Positions 53,741-62,491 of a stretch of DNA of 64,000 nt are shown in pieces. The notes beneath the pieces were generated by a model that saw nothing but the letters and a program-made list of their open reading frames with translations, searched no databases and was not told the DNA's origin. A program made the position numbers and the translations under genes. This DNA is from Bradyrhizobium murdochi (GTDB lineage: Bacteria; Pseudomonadota; Alphaproteobacteria; Rhizobiales; Xanthobacteraceae): assembly GCF_000472965.1 (NCBI RefSeq), contig NZ_AXAU01000027.1, positions 16,632 to 80,631 on the forward strand, read 5' to 3'. The stretch's first letter is position 1; the number at the start of each line of letters is the position of its first letter.

Positions 53741-54711
53741 TGGTTCGTCCTCATGAATGCAAGACAACTTTCGATCGAGGGAATTCCGGCGCGTCCGCCC
53801 GAATGCTCACATTTCAACGCCGCCGCGGCGGCAGCGAACTCCATCGCATCGCGCACGGCGAGACCCATACCGACCGCAAAGGCATAGGCGCCGTGAAAGA
53901 CGTCGCCGGCGCCTGTCGTGTCCACGACCTTGACGCGGAATGCGGCCTGATTTTTAAGGCTGCCATTTTCGTACCAACTCACCCCTTCATGGCCGCGGGT
54001 GACCGCGACGATGCGGCAATTGAAGCGCGCAACTTTGGCCAGCGCCGCGCCGTCGGCCGACCCCATGAAGGTGGCAAGCGCGGGTTCGGAGAATACCGCG
54101 TGATCGGTGAGCGGAAGCAGGCGCTCGAATATGGCGGCTTCGGCGACATCGCCGTCGAGGATAGTCGGAATGCCCAGTGCACGCGCCTCGCCGAACAGCG
54201 CAACAGCTCCCTCCGGCCAGCGCGGATCGGCAAGAACGGCGGAAGCGCCTGCAACGGCATCGAGCGGTAGCCAATCGGCTCGCTCGGGATACGACCCTCG
54301 AAAATTCACGATCTGCCGTTCGCCGGACTTGTCGACGATCACGCCGGAGACCGACGAGCGGCCTTCGGGAAACAATTTGAAATTCGCAACATCAATGCCT
54401 TCGGCTGATAACGCTGACCGCATCTCATGCCCGGCGGCGTCATCGCCGCCACGGCCCCAGAAAGCAGCGGACCCGCCGAGGCGCGCGATGGCGACCGCAG
54501 CGTTTGCGGCCATGCCACCGCCCAGTGTGGAATAGTCGAGACTCCTGATCTTTTCGCTTTCGCCTGAAAACCTTTGGTCGACGCGCCAGATCTGATCAAG
54601 CGCCGAGAGCCCGAGGCAGATCACACGCGCGCGCTTTGCTTTGGAGGCCATGTCTTTGGAGACCATGTCGGCCAACCTCGTCGGCGTCGCGGGATTGGCG
54701 TGCTCGTTCAC
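53737..54711 (-). CDS. PfkB-family sugar kinase resembling sulfofructose kinase (YihV)
   Basis: A 324-residue ribokinase-fold enzyme. Seen are LGGGMAANAAVAIARLGGS, GERQIVNFRGSYPERADWL, VLADPRWPEGA, TILDGDVAEAAIFERLLPL, DHAVFSEPALATFMG and the PfkB ATP/catalytic signature DTTGAGDVFHGAYAFA. The stretch from VLADPRW to SEPALA and the C-terminal ALKCEHSGGRAGIPS strongly recall E. coli YihV from memory. GTG 54711 overlaps the stop of the ATPase gene; an internal ATG at residue 16 or 21 is an alternative. Likely phosphorylates a ketose at C1. Confidence 0.9.
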   Translation of the reverse strand: MNEHANPATPTRLADMVSKDMASKAKRARVICLGLSALDQIWRVDQRFSGESEKIRSLDYSTLGGGMAANAAVAIARLGGSAAFWGRGGDDAAGHEMRSALSAEGIDVANFKLFPEGRSSVSGVIVDKSGERQIVNFRGSYPERADWLPLDAVAGASAVLADPRWPEGAVALFGEARALGIPTILDGDVAEAAIFERLLPLTDHAVFSEPALATFMGSADGAALAKVARFNCRIVAVTRGHEGVSWYENGSLKNQAAFRVKVVDTTGAGDVFHGAYAFAVGMGLAVRDAMEFAAAAAALKCEHSGGRAGIPSIESCLAFMRTNQ

Positions 54712-55781
54712 CGCAGCACCTGGCCATTGCTGCCGTCGAACAGATGCGCCCTGCCGGGCTGCGGACGCAGGTTGAGACGATCGCCGACCTTCGGCCGCAG
54801 CGAGGGATCGACCCGCGCGATCGCCGACGCGCCGGCCAGATCGAAATGAATCAGCGTGTCCGAGCCAAGCGGCTCGACCAGCCTCACCGTCACCGCCACG
54901 GCTCCGGCAGCATCTGCCGTCACCGAAAAATGCTCGGGACGGATTCCGAATACGCCATGGCCGGCCTTGCGCAACAGATCGCGGCTCTTCGCGTCGAGCG
55001 GCGCGTCAGTCCCACCCTGCGAAAAGACGATCTGCTCTCCACGTAATTCGACCGGAAAGAAATTCATCGCCGGCGAACCAATGAAGCCCGCGACGAACTG
55101 GTTGGACGGCCGCTCATAGACCGCTTCCGGCGTGTCGTATTGCTGAACCGTGCCGCTCTGCATCACCACGATGCGGTCAGCCATGGTCATGGCCTCGATC
55201 TGGTCGTGCGTGACGAAGACCATCGTAGTCTTAAGCTGTTGCGACAGCGCCTTGATTTCGGCGCGCACCTGCCCGCGTAATTTGGCGTCGAGATTGGATA
55301 GCGGCTCGTCGAACAGAAAGGCCTTTGGATTGCGCACGATCGCGCGACCCATCGCCACACGCTGCCGCTGCCCGCCAGACAATTCCTTCGGCTTGCGGTC
55401 GAGATAGGGCTCGATGTGCAGCAAGGTCGCCGCGCGCTTGACCCGCGCATTGATTTCGGCCTTCGGCGTACCGCGCAGCTCGAGCGCAAAGGACATGTTC
55501 TCGTAGACCCGCATGTGCGGATAGAGCGCGTAATCCTGGAACACCATGGCGATATCACGCTGGGCGGCGGGAACGCCGTTGACGCGATTGTCGCCGATGT
55601 AGAGCTCGCCGGAGCTGATCGGTTCAAGACCGGCGATGATCCGCAGCAAGGTCGACTTGCCGCATCCGGACGGACCGACGAAAACGACAAACTCGTGGTC
55701 CGCAATCTCGAGATTGAGATCGGGAATGACGGTAAAGCTGCCGTAACGCTTGACGAGATTGCGGATCGAGATCGAGGCCAT
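54708..55781 (-). CDS. Sugar ABC transporter ATP-binding protein (MalK/UgpC type)
   Basis: A 357-residue ATPase. Walker A GPSGCGKSTLL, Q-loop MVFQDYALYPHM, signature LSGGQRQRVAMGRA, Walker B FLFDEPLSNLDA, H-loop VTHDQIEAMT, then a C-terminal TOBE domain (FIGSPAMNFFPVE; FGIRPEHF). It drives the importer with the two permeases at 56798-58527 and the binding protein at 58602. The kinase start overlaps its stop. Confidence 0.95.
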   Translation of the reverse strand: MASISIRNLVKRYGSFTVIPDLNLEIADHEFVVFVGPSGCGKSTLLRIIAGLEPISSGELYIGDNRVNGVPAAQRDIAMVFQDYALYPHMRVYENMSFALELRGTPKAEINARVKRAATLLHIEPYLDRKPKELSGGQRQRVAMGRAIVRNPKAFLFDEPLSNLDAKLRGQVRAEIKALSQQLKTTMVFVTHDQIEAMTMADRIVVMQSGTVQQYDTPEAVYERPSNQFVAGFIGSPAMNFFPVELRGEQIVFSQGGTDAPLDAKSRDLLRKAGHGVFGIRPEHFSVTADAAGAVAVTVRLVEPLGSDTLIHFDLAGASAIARVDPSLRPKVGDRLNLRPQPGRAHLFDGSNGQVLR

Positions 55782-55786
55782 GAACG

Positions 55787-56791
55787 CTAGCCCAGCGCCA
55801 GTACGGGCTTGATCAATTCGCCCTGGGCGAATCGCGCAAAATTCTCCGGCAGTGCCGAGAGGCCGAATTCGCCGTCGACCAGGACGCGATATTCCTCCTT
55901 GTATTGGCGCAGCAAGGCCACGTTGGGCTCGAAATCGCTGATCGGGAAGTAGAACGTGCGGATCATGTAGAAATCCTTGCGCCGGAACACCTTGCCTTCC
56001 TCGATCGTCCAGGGCGCGGCGTTCTCACCGACCAGCACCAGTGCTCCGCGCGGCAACACGAGCTCGATGCCGAGATTACGGGCCGCGTGCGCGCCCGAAC
56101 ACTCCATGATCAGCGCGAAGCGCCGCGACGTATCACCGACCGGGTGCGCCTTTGCGCCGAAGGACTGCGCGATCTTGAGGCGCGCCGCATTGGGATCGGC
56201 GACATGAATGTCGCGATAGCCGAGACTGCGGAGCGCGAGCACCACGCCAAGCCCAACCGGCCCGGCGCCCATCACCAGAACCGGCCCCGCCTCTTGCGGC
56301 GGCACAATACGGCTGACGAAACGCACGGCATGACCTGACGTGCCGATCACGTCGAGCAGAAGCGGCGCCAGACTGTCTTCGATGTCGTCAGGTACCGGCA
56401 GCAGGCAATTTTCCGGGACCGGCACGTATTCGGCATAACCGCCCGGTCTGTTCCAGCCGATCAGGCTCGATATCTCCAGGCACATCTGCGTATCGCCGCG
56501 TTGGCAAGCCGCACAGCGGTCGCAATGCAGCGGGATGTAGACGGCGCAACGTTTGCCGTGCATGGGATGGCCGGGCTGCTCGACCACACCGAATATCTCA
56601 TGGCCCGCGGTAAACTCGGCGCCCTTGTGCCAGAGCTTGAAATCGGAGCCGCACAGCGCGGTTCGCGAGACTCGCACCAGCACCTCGCCGATCGCCACCT
56701 CCGGCATTGCGATGCGCTCGATGGTGATGCGGTCGCCGCCGTGGAACACGGCAGCCTGCATGATCGAATTCGGTTGCGGAACGACGTTCAT
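55787..56791 (-). CDS. Zinc-dependent alcohol dehydrogenase (sorbitol/threonine dehydrogenase group)
   Basis: A 334-residue medium-chain dehydrogenase. The catalytic zinc ligands are in CGSDFKLWHKG and GHEIFGVVE; the four structural zinc cysteines are in CDRCAACQRGDTQMC. The NAD domain has VLVMGAGPVGLGVVLALRSL and DIHVADPNAARLK. The group oxidises polyols or sugar hydroxyls. Its place between permease and ATPase genes suggests that it makes the keto sugar used by the kinase. The gene starts 7 bases after the next permease stop. Confidence 0.93.
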   Translation of the reverse strand: MNVVPQPNSIMQAAVFHGGDRITIERIAMPEVAIGEVLVRVSRTALCGSDFKLWHKGAEFTAGHEIFGVVEQPGHPMHGKRCAVYIPLHCDRCAACQRGDTQMCLEISSLIGWNRPGGYAEYVPVPENCLLPVPDDIEDSLAPLLLDVIGTSGHAVRFVSRIVPPQEAGPVLVMGAGPVGLGVVLALRSLGYRDIHVADPNAARLKIAQSFGAKAHPVGDTSRRFALIMECSGAHAARNLGIELVLPRGALVLVGENAAPWTIEEGKVFRRKDFYMIRTFYFPISDFEPNVALLRQYKEEYRVLVDGEFGLSALPENFARFAQGELIKPVLALG

Positions 56792-56797
56792 CCAATC

Positions 56798-57625
56798 CTA
56801 GCCTTTCACTGCGCCAAGCGTCAGTCCGGATACCAGCCAGCGCTGAACCAGGGCGGCCAAAATCAGCGGCGGTAGCGCGATCAGCGTTGCGGCGGCCATC
56901 AACGCGCCCCATTGCGTCGATCCCTCGCCGATGAAATTGAATGCGGCTGCAATCAGTGTCTTGCTGTCGCCGTTCGAGAGCACCAGCGCAAACAGGAAGT
57001 AGTTCCAGGAAAACACGAAGGCCAGGATGGATGCCACCGCGACGCCGGAGGCAACCAGCGGCAGCGCGATCCGCCAGAGGATGCGCGTGACGCTGCAACC
57101 ATCGACCTGTGCTGCCTCAAAGACGCTGCGCGGGATGCCGTCGAACGACGGTAGCAGCACCCATATGACGATCGGAAGCGTGATGACGGCATGGCTCAGG
57201 ATGAGCGCGGTGTAGGAGCCGATCATGCCGACCTGGCGGAACATCACGTACCACGGCAGCAGGAACAGCGTTCCGGGCGCCATACGCGCCGCCAGCGTCA
57301 GTATCGCCGGCCATGAAATGCGCGTCCACGATACGGCGAACGCCGCGGGAATTCCAAACAACAGGCCAAGGGCGGTTGAGCCGATGGTGACGATCAGGCT
57401 ATTGATCGCGTAGCTCAGGAAGGGCGTCGTTTTCGTAAGCTGCGCATAGTTCTCGAGCGTCGGCGCGAATATCAGGGTCGGCGGATAGGCGGTCACCTCG
57501 AATGACGGCTTCAGCGAGGACAGCACCATCCAGAGCGTCGGCGTCAGCACGATGATGCCGGCGACCACGAGCTGAAGCAGGTTGAGGCGGCGGATCCAGG
57601 CATCGGTGATCGGTGCGTCGGTCAT
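56798..57625 (-). CDS. Carbohydrate ABC transporter permease (MalG type)
   Basis: A 275-residue membrane protein with six predicted spans (LQLVVAGIIVLTPTLWMVLS first). The ATPase-contact EAA loop is EAAQVDGCSVTRILWRIALP, and the C-terminus is GALMAAATLIALPPLILAAL with VQRWLVSGLTLGAVKG, the usual MalG ending. It forms the import channel with the next gene's product, from which it is separated by 14 bases. Confidence 0.94.
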   Translation of the reverse strand: MTDAPITDAWIRRLNLLQLVVAGIIVLTPTLWMVLSSLKPSFEVTAYPPTLIFAPTLENYAQLTKTTPFLSYAINSLIVTIGSTALGLLFGIPAAFAVSWTRISWPAILTLAARMAPGTLFLLPWYVMFRQVGMIGSYTALILSHAVITLPIVIWVLLPSFDGIPRSVFEAAQVDGCSVTRILWRIALPLVASGVAVASILAFVFSWNYFLFALVLSNGDSKTLIAAAFNFIGEGSTQWGALMAAATLIALPPLILAALVQRWLVSGLTLGAVKG

Positions 57626-57639
57626 GGCTTCACCTCACC

Positions 57640-58527
57640 TCACCAGGCCACTGCGCCACGCAGGCGGTTGAATGCCAGCACCGCGCCGAACACGATCGCG
57701 GTCAACGTCAACATGAGCGCGCTCGCATAGCCGATGTTGAAGAACTCGAAGCCGACCCGGAAGCCGTAGATGTTGAGCGTGTTCGACGCGTTGCCGGGGC
57801 CTCCTTGGGTCGTGATGTAGATGATGTCGAAGAAGCGCAGCAGATCGACGCTGCGCAGGATCGTTGCTGTGACGATCGTCGGCAACAGCAGCGGCAACGT
57901 GATGCGCTGGAACGTCTTGAACGCCGAGGCGCCATCGATCTGCGCCGCCTCGTAAACGCTCGGCGGCAGCGACTGCAGACCGCCGAGCACGATCAGCGCG
58001 ACATAGGGCGTCCATTGCCAGGTGTCGATCAGGGCAACCGTCGGGATCACCCAGACCGGGGATGCCAACCACTCCGACGGCGGCAACCCTAGGGATTGCA
58101 GGATGTAGTTGGCGGCGCCGAGCGACGGATCGAGGATGACCAGCCACATCATGCCGGCGACCACCGGCGGCATCATGAATGGCGAGATGAAGAGCGAGCG
58201 TACGATGCCCGGAAGGCGTTTGGCGTGAAAAAGAACCAGCGCCAGCCACACACCGAACACGAGTTGCAGCACCAGCGAGAGGACGTAGAGCGCAATCGTC
58301 ACCCATAGTCCGTGCCAGAATTCGGTATCGGCGAGCAGCCTTGAATAGTTCGCTAGCCCAACAAACGACTGCTTGCCGGTGGAGGAAAAGCTGTGCAACC
58401 CGAGCCAGACCGTATAGACGACCGGGAACGCAATCATCGCGACGGTGAAGATCACCGCCGGCGCCGAAAGTGCGGCCAGCTCTAACCTCTGCCGATCTTC
58501 AGTAAATGTAGCGGCAGCCTCGGACAT
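57640..58527 (-). CDS. Sugar ABC transporter permease (MalF type)
   Basis: A 295-residue permease with about six spans, starting at ATG 58527; the frame continues upstream but the initial residues there are low in conservation value and lack a ribosome site. The EAA loop is EAAQIDGASAFKTFQRITLP, and the conserved LFHAKRLPGIVRSLFISPFM follows the third span. The binding-protein gene is 74 bases upstream on the same strand. Confidence 0.93.
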   Translation of the reverse strand: MSEAAATFTEDRQRLELAALSAPAVIFTVAMIAFPVVYTVWLGLHSFSSTGKQSFVGLANYSRLLADTEFWHGLWVTIALYVLSLVLQLVFGVWLALVLFHAKRLPGIVRSLFISPFMMPPVVAGMMWLVILDPSLGAANYILQSLGLPPSEWLASPVWVIPTVALIDTWQWTPYVALIVLGGLQSLPPSVYEAAQIDGASAFKTFQRITLPLLLPTIVTATILRSVDLLRFFDIIYITTQGGPGNASNTLNIYGFRVGFEFFNIGYASALMLTLTAIVFGAVLAFNRLRGAVAW

Positions 58528-58601
58528 GCCTGCATGTTTTCCCGGATTAAATCTGGAACGGAAAGGCGTCGACCGCGGCAATGCCGTCGACGCCTCATGC
58601 G

Positions 58602-59903
58602 CTACTTCTGTGCGATCAGGACATCGAGCGCCTTGTCGGCGTCGGCGCAGGCCTGATCGACGGTCTTTTGCTTGAGGATCAGATCCTGCACAGCCTGACC
58701 AATGAATTCGCGCGACTCCGGATTCGCGACGATGGGATAGCCGACCTCAGACGAGCCTTTCGCAGCAAGGACGTCGAGGGCGGCCTGCCACTGCTTGCGC
58801 ACCGGCTCTTCCTCAATCCACCTGCGATAGGCGGGATCGTTGGCAACTGCAGAGCGCGGCGGCGCAATCCCCTGCAGCGCCATGCGCTTTTGAATCTCCG
58901 GGCTCGTTGCCCATTGTACGAAATACCAGGCAGCCTCGGGCTGCTTGCTGTGGGCGGAGACGGCCATGCCCCAGCCGATCGCTGTCGGGACCTGGCCCGC
59001 CTCGCCAGCCGGGAACGGAACAAGCGCAGTGTCCTTCAGCCGCTCGCCGCCGTCCATCACGGTGCGCAGCTCGTTCGAGGATTCGAATGACATCGCCGCG
59101 CGGCCGCTGCGATAGAGCGCCGAGATCTGCTGGAAGCTGTAATTGACGACGCCGGGCGGTCCGTAATCCCTGAGCAGGCCGCTATAGGTCTCGAGCGCTT
59201 CCTTGCCTTTGGCCGAGCAGAGGTTGGATTTGCCGTTAGCGATGTAGTTGCCGCCTATGTTGTGCAGCATGTTGCTGAAGGTATAGGCGATCGCAGGCTT
59301 CAGGCCGCGCGAGACGAATGGCGTGATATTGGTGTCGCACGCCTTCAGCTTCTTCGCCGCCGGCTCGATGTCCTTGATGGTTGCGGGTGGTTCGACGCCG
59401 CATTTCTTCAGAATGTCAGTCCGATAATAGAGGATCGGCCCTTCGATATTCATCGGCATGCTGGTGAGCTTGCCGTCGAAGGTCCCCGCCTTCAATAGAG
59501 CCCGGCCGAGGCCTGCATAGTCGTAGTCGCCGGCAACCGCGCCCTTGGTCATGGGCGTCAGATCGGCGTACCAGCCGGCAGCAGCGAATTGTGGGCCCTC
59601 GCGCGACGGCAAGGACATGAACACGTCGACCTCGTCGCTGCGTGCGTTCATCACGGTCACCAGGCGCTGGCGCATCTGCTGCTCCTGGTAGGCGTCGACC
59701 TTCAGCGTGATGCCAGTGAGCTTCTCGAAGTCGGCCTTGTGCGTCAGCAGCGCCTGCGCCACCGGATTGTTGTTGGCGAGGAAGGTAACGGTCTTGCCCT
59801 GGAATTTCTTCCAGTCGAAATCAGCGGCGCAGGCCACCGAGGCAGCATTACCGGCCGCGACAAGAGCAAGCGCAAGGCGCGCCGCAAAGGCTTTGGCTTT
59901 CAT
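58602..59903 (-). CDS. Sugar ABC transporter periplasmic binding protein
   Basis: A 433-residue type II binding protein. ATG 59903 is set by GGGAGGAG upstream; the signal peptide ends near ACA (residue 26), and the mature protein starts ADFDWKKFQGKTVTFLANNN. MSLPSREGPQFAAAGWYADL and IEGPILYYRTDILKKCG are typical of the MalE-like group, and AIGWGMAVSAHSKQPEAAWY is the usual C-terminal lobe. First gene of the sugar operon and divergent from the LacI regulator; candidate operators lie between. The ligand is unknown. Confidence 0.94.
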   Translation of the reverse strand: MKAKAFAARLALALVAAGNAASVACAADFDWKKFQGKTVTFLANNNPVAQALLTHKADFEKLTGITLKVDAYQEQQMRQRLVTVMNARSDEVDVFMSLPSREGPQFAAAGWYADLTPMTKGAVAGDYDYAGLGRALLKAGTFDGKLTSMPMNIEGPILYYRTDILKKCGVEPPATIKDIEPAAKKLKACDTNITPFVSRGLKPAIAYTFSNMLHNIGGNYIANGKSNLCSAKGKEALETYSGLLRDYGPPGVVNYSFQQISALYRSGRAAMSFESSNELRTVMDGGERLKDTALVPFPAGEAGQVPTAIGWGMAVSAHSKQPEAAWYFVQWATSPEIQKRMALQGIAPPRSAVANDPAYRRWIEEEPVRKQWQAALDVLAAKGSSEVGYPIVANPESREFIGQAVQDLILKQKTVDQACADADKALDVLIAQK

Positions 59904-59957
59904 TGGTCTCCTCCCTGATGGGGGCTGACGCCCTTGTTTCCGGCTCACCGGATTTCT

Positions 59958-59971
59958 TGTAAACGGTTACA
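59958..59971. promoter_or_regulatory. LacI-type operator near the binding-protein start
   Basis: TGTAAACGGTTACA, six of seven base pairs symmetric, about 55 bases upstream of ATG 59903 on the side of the sugar operon. Palindromes with a central CG are typical for LacI-family proteins. Confidence 0.6.
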
Positions 59972-60068
59972 TACTAGGCCGATGAGGTTTGCTGTCAAGT
60001 TTACGCAAAATACAACATGTAAGGCAAATATCGATAGACTTCCCATCTACCATCCGCCATCTTTGCAT

Positions 60069-60080
60069 TGTAACGTTACA
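60069..60080. promoter_or_regulatory. LacI-type operator near the regulator start
   Basis: TGTAACGTTACA, a perfect 12-base palindrome, 20 bases before ATG 60101. It shares TGTAA/TTACA half-sites with the site at 59958-59971, two bases shorter in the middle. Together the two could give repression of both divergent genes, possibly by looping. Confidence 0.62.
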
Positions 60081-60100
60081 TTCGACCGACCGACTTGGTG

Positions 60101-61129
60101 ATGGAAAGATCCGCAAAGCAGGGAATTCGCGCGGTGGCGGCCGAGGCCGGCGTGTCGACCGCCTCGGTATCGCGCGCCCTCAACAACCCGGACTCGGTAA
60201 GCGCGCCGCTGCGGGCGCGCATCGCGCGCGCCGTCGAGACGGTCGGCTATATTCCGCACGCACCGGCACGCGAGTTGTCGTCGCGCCGGTCGCGCACGCT
60301 CGGCGCGATCGTCCCGACTATCGACAACACCATGTTCGCGCGCGGCATCGCCTCCCTGCAGAAATATCTCTCTTCCGTCGGCTACATGCTGTTCCTGACT
60401 ACGAGCGGCTACGACCTCGACGCTGAACTGGAGCAGGCGCGCAACCTCGTCAGCCGCGGCGTCGACGGCCTCGTGCTGCGCGGCGACTGCCATCACGACG
60501 GCTTGCGCAAGATGCTTGCCGACTATTCCGTGCCCTTCATCAATGTCGGCATCTATCGTCCCGACCGGCCCTATCCCTGTGTCGGCACGGACAATGAAGC
60601 CGCCGCACACCGTGCGGCCTTGCATGTGATCGAACTCGGCCATCGGCGAATCGGAATCGTCTCCGCACTCCAGCGCAACAACGATCGGGCGAGCGCCCGC
60701 GTCGCCGGCTTTCGCCGCGCGATGGCCGAACACGGCATCAAGATGCCCCCGCAATGGCATGTCGAGGTGCCCTATACGCTGGACGATGCGCGCGAAGCCG
60801 CCCGCTACCTGCTTGGCCTCAAGGACCGGCCGACGGCGGTGGTTTGCGGTAATGACGTTATCGCCTATGGCGTGCTGCTGGAGGCCGAACGCAGCGGATT
60901 TTCGGTGCCCGACGATCTGTCGGTGGTCGGCTTCGACGATCTCGACTGGAGCCGGCATTTGCGCCCCAGCCTCACGACCATCCATGTACCGACCGGAGAT
61001 ACCTGGCAGCGCGCCGGCGAGTATCTCGTGCGTCATCTCGCGGGCGAGCAGACCATCATGCATCACGAAGTCGACTATTCGCTGATCGTCCGGGAGTCCA
61101 CCGCATCGCCGACGCGATCATCCAAATAG
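60101..61129 (+). CDS. LacI-family transcriptional regulator
   Basis: A 342-residue regulator. The HTH and hinge helix occupy residues 7-60: IRAVAAEAGVSTASVSRALN, then ARELSSRRSRTLGAIVPTID, leading into a periplasmic-binding-protein-like sensor domain (GVDGLVLRGDCHHDG, TDNEAAAHRAALHVIELGH, DDLSVVGFDDLDWSRHLRPS). It should repress the divergent sugar operon and itself through the two palindromes between them. ATG 60101 was taken as start; GTG 60098 and TTG 60095 are in frame. Confidence 0.94.
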   Translation: MERSAKQGIRAVAAEAGVSTASVSRALNNPDSVSAPLRARIARAVETVGYIPHAPARELSSRRSRTLGAIVPTIDNTMFARGIASLQKYLSSVGYMLFLTTSGYDLDAELEQARNLVSRGVDGLVLRGDCHHDGLRKMLADYSVPFINVGIYRPDRPYPCVGTDNEAAAHRAALHVIELGHRRIGIVSALQRNNDRASARVAGFRRAMAEHGIKMPPQWHVEVPYTLDDAREAARYLLGLKDRPTAVVCGNDVIAYGVLLEAERSGFSVPDDLSVVGFDDLDWSRHLRPSLTTIHVPTGDTWQRAGEYLVRHLAGEQTIMHHEVDYSLIVRESTASPTRSSK

Positions 61130-61143
61130 CAAGGAACAATCCG

Positions 61144-61878
61144 ATGAACGCACCCTTCGCGCTGGCTCCGGGATTCCACGCCGTGGTGATTGGCGGCGCG
61201 GGCGACATCGGCGCTGCCATTGCCAATCAGTTCTGCGATCTCGGCGCGACGGTAACCGCCACCGGCGTCGACGAGGCCGATATCGCGCGCACCGTGCTAC
61301 GGCCCCGGCCGGGATTGCAGTTGGCTCCCCTCGATATCACCAATGATGAAGCAGTCGCATCGTTTGCAGGCCGACAGGCACGCGTCGATGCGCTGGTCAA
61401 CTGCGCCGGTATATTGGCGCGCGACAAGGAATTTGAGATCGAGACCTTTACAAAGGTGCTCGATGTCAACCTCGTCGGCACGTTCCGCACCTGCATGGCC
61501 TTTCGGGCCGGGCTTGCCGGCACCAAAGGCTCGATCGTGAACATCGCATCGATGAACGCAACGCTCGCGCTGCCGCGCATTCCCGCCTACTGCGCCAGTA
61601 AGGGCGGCGTCGTCATGCTGACCAAGGCGCTGGCACTGGCCTGGGCGGAAGAAGGCATCCGCGTCAACGCGGTCGCGCCGGGTTACATCGAGACGGCGAT
61701 CAATGCAGCAGGACGATCCGATCGCGCGCACTACCAGCGCATTGCCGATCGTACGGCGTTCAAAAGGTGGGGACAGCCGGAGGACATCGCCGGCGCGGTT
61801 GCATTTCTCTGCATGCCGGCGTCGCAATATGCGACCGGCACGGTTGTCGCCGTTGATGGCGGATTTCTCGCGGGCTGA
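61144..61878 (+). CDS. Short-chain dehydrogenase/reductase
   Basis: A 244-residue classical SDR. NAD(P) motif VIGGAGDIGAAIANQF, NCAGILARDKEFE, catalytic NIASMNATLALPRI and YCASKGGVV, and the C-terminal RWGQPEDIAGAVAFLCMPAS with VDGGFLAG. It starts 14 bases after the LacI gene on the same strand, so it shares its transcript and probably acts on the same sugar (for example, oxidation to a lactone or ketose). Confidence 0.93.
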   Translation: MNAPFALAPGFHAVVIGGAGDIGAAIANQFCDLGATVTATGVDEADIARTVLRPRPGLQLAPLDITNDEAVASFAGRQARVDALVNCAGILARDKEFEIETFTKVLDVNLVGTFRTCMAFRAGLAGTKGSIVNIASMNATLALPRIPAYCASKGGVVMLTKALALAWAEEGIRVNAVAPGYIETAINAAGRSDRAHYQRIADRTAFKRWGQPEDIAGAVAFLCMPASQYATGTVVAVDGGFLAG

Positions 61879-62014
61879 GGGGCGATAGAAGAAAACCCTA
61901 GCCCGGGGCTGCAGCGGAAAACGAGCTTCCACGCCGCTGCCACAAAAGGCATTCCTCTACCCTTGCTTCCGCGCAGCTATTGGCGACATTAGCCTTAGCG
62001 AAACGGAAGCAACC

Positions 62015-62236
62015 ATGAGCCAGCCCGCATTCGATCCCTTTGGAGAGCCGGTCCCGGCGGTCGATCCTTCGACTGCGACGGTCGGCGCGTCCAAATGGCT
62101 GAAGTCAGCCGGCATTGGCCTGTTCTGGGGCCTTGTCGGCGTCATCGTGCTGGCGCGCGCGGTCTATTTCGAACCGGGCGATCTCTCCTTCGAGCGCGCC
62201 GTTGCGTGGGCGCAGGGCTTGCTCGTCTCGCTTTAA
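62015..62236 (+). CDS. Small membrane protein of unknown function
   Basis: A 73-residue protein with one clear membrane span (IGLFWGLVGVIVLARAVYF, about residues 33-51) after a soluble N-terminus rich in proline (MSQPAFDPFGEPVPAVDPS). I recognise no family; short single-span proteins of this kind are common in bradyrhizobia. The start is ATG 62015 with a modest GGAAGCAACC upstream. Confidence 0.6.
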   Translation: MSQPAFDPFGEPVPAVDPSTATVGASKWLKSAGIGLFWGLVGVIVLARAVYFEPGDLSFERAVAWAQGLLVSL

Positions 62237-62491
62237 TATCTTGCCGGCATGCGCTGTGCGGGTTGGTTGCCCCTGCGTCCGATCCAATGATCCGTTCGAA
62301 CGCGACCGCGGCAGGACTACCTTGAACCGCCCAGCTTGATCTGATCCTCGTTGGTCGCCACCGGGACGACGGCCCCGCCGAGGCCTGCAAATGCAGGTTG
62401 AGGGATATAACGTCTCCGTATGGGCACAATCCGAAAATGTACTAGCGAGCCCGCGTGGTCCGGCGCATAAATTATTCTCCAAGGAGGATAA

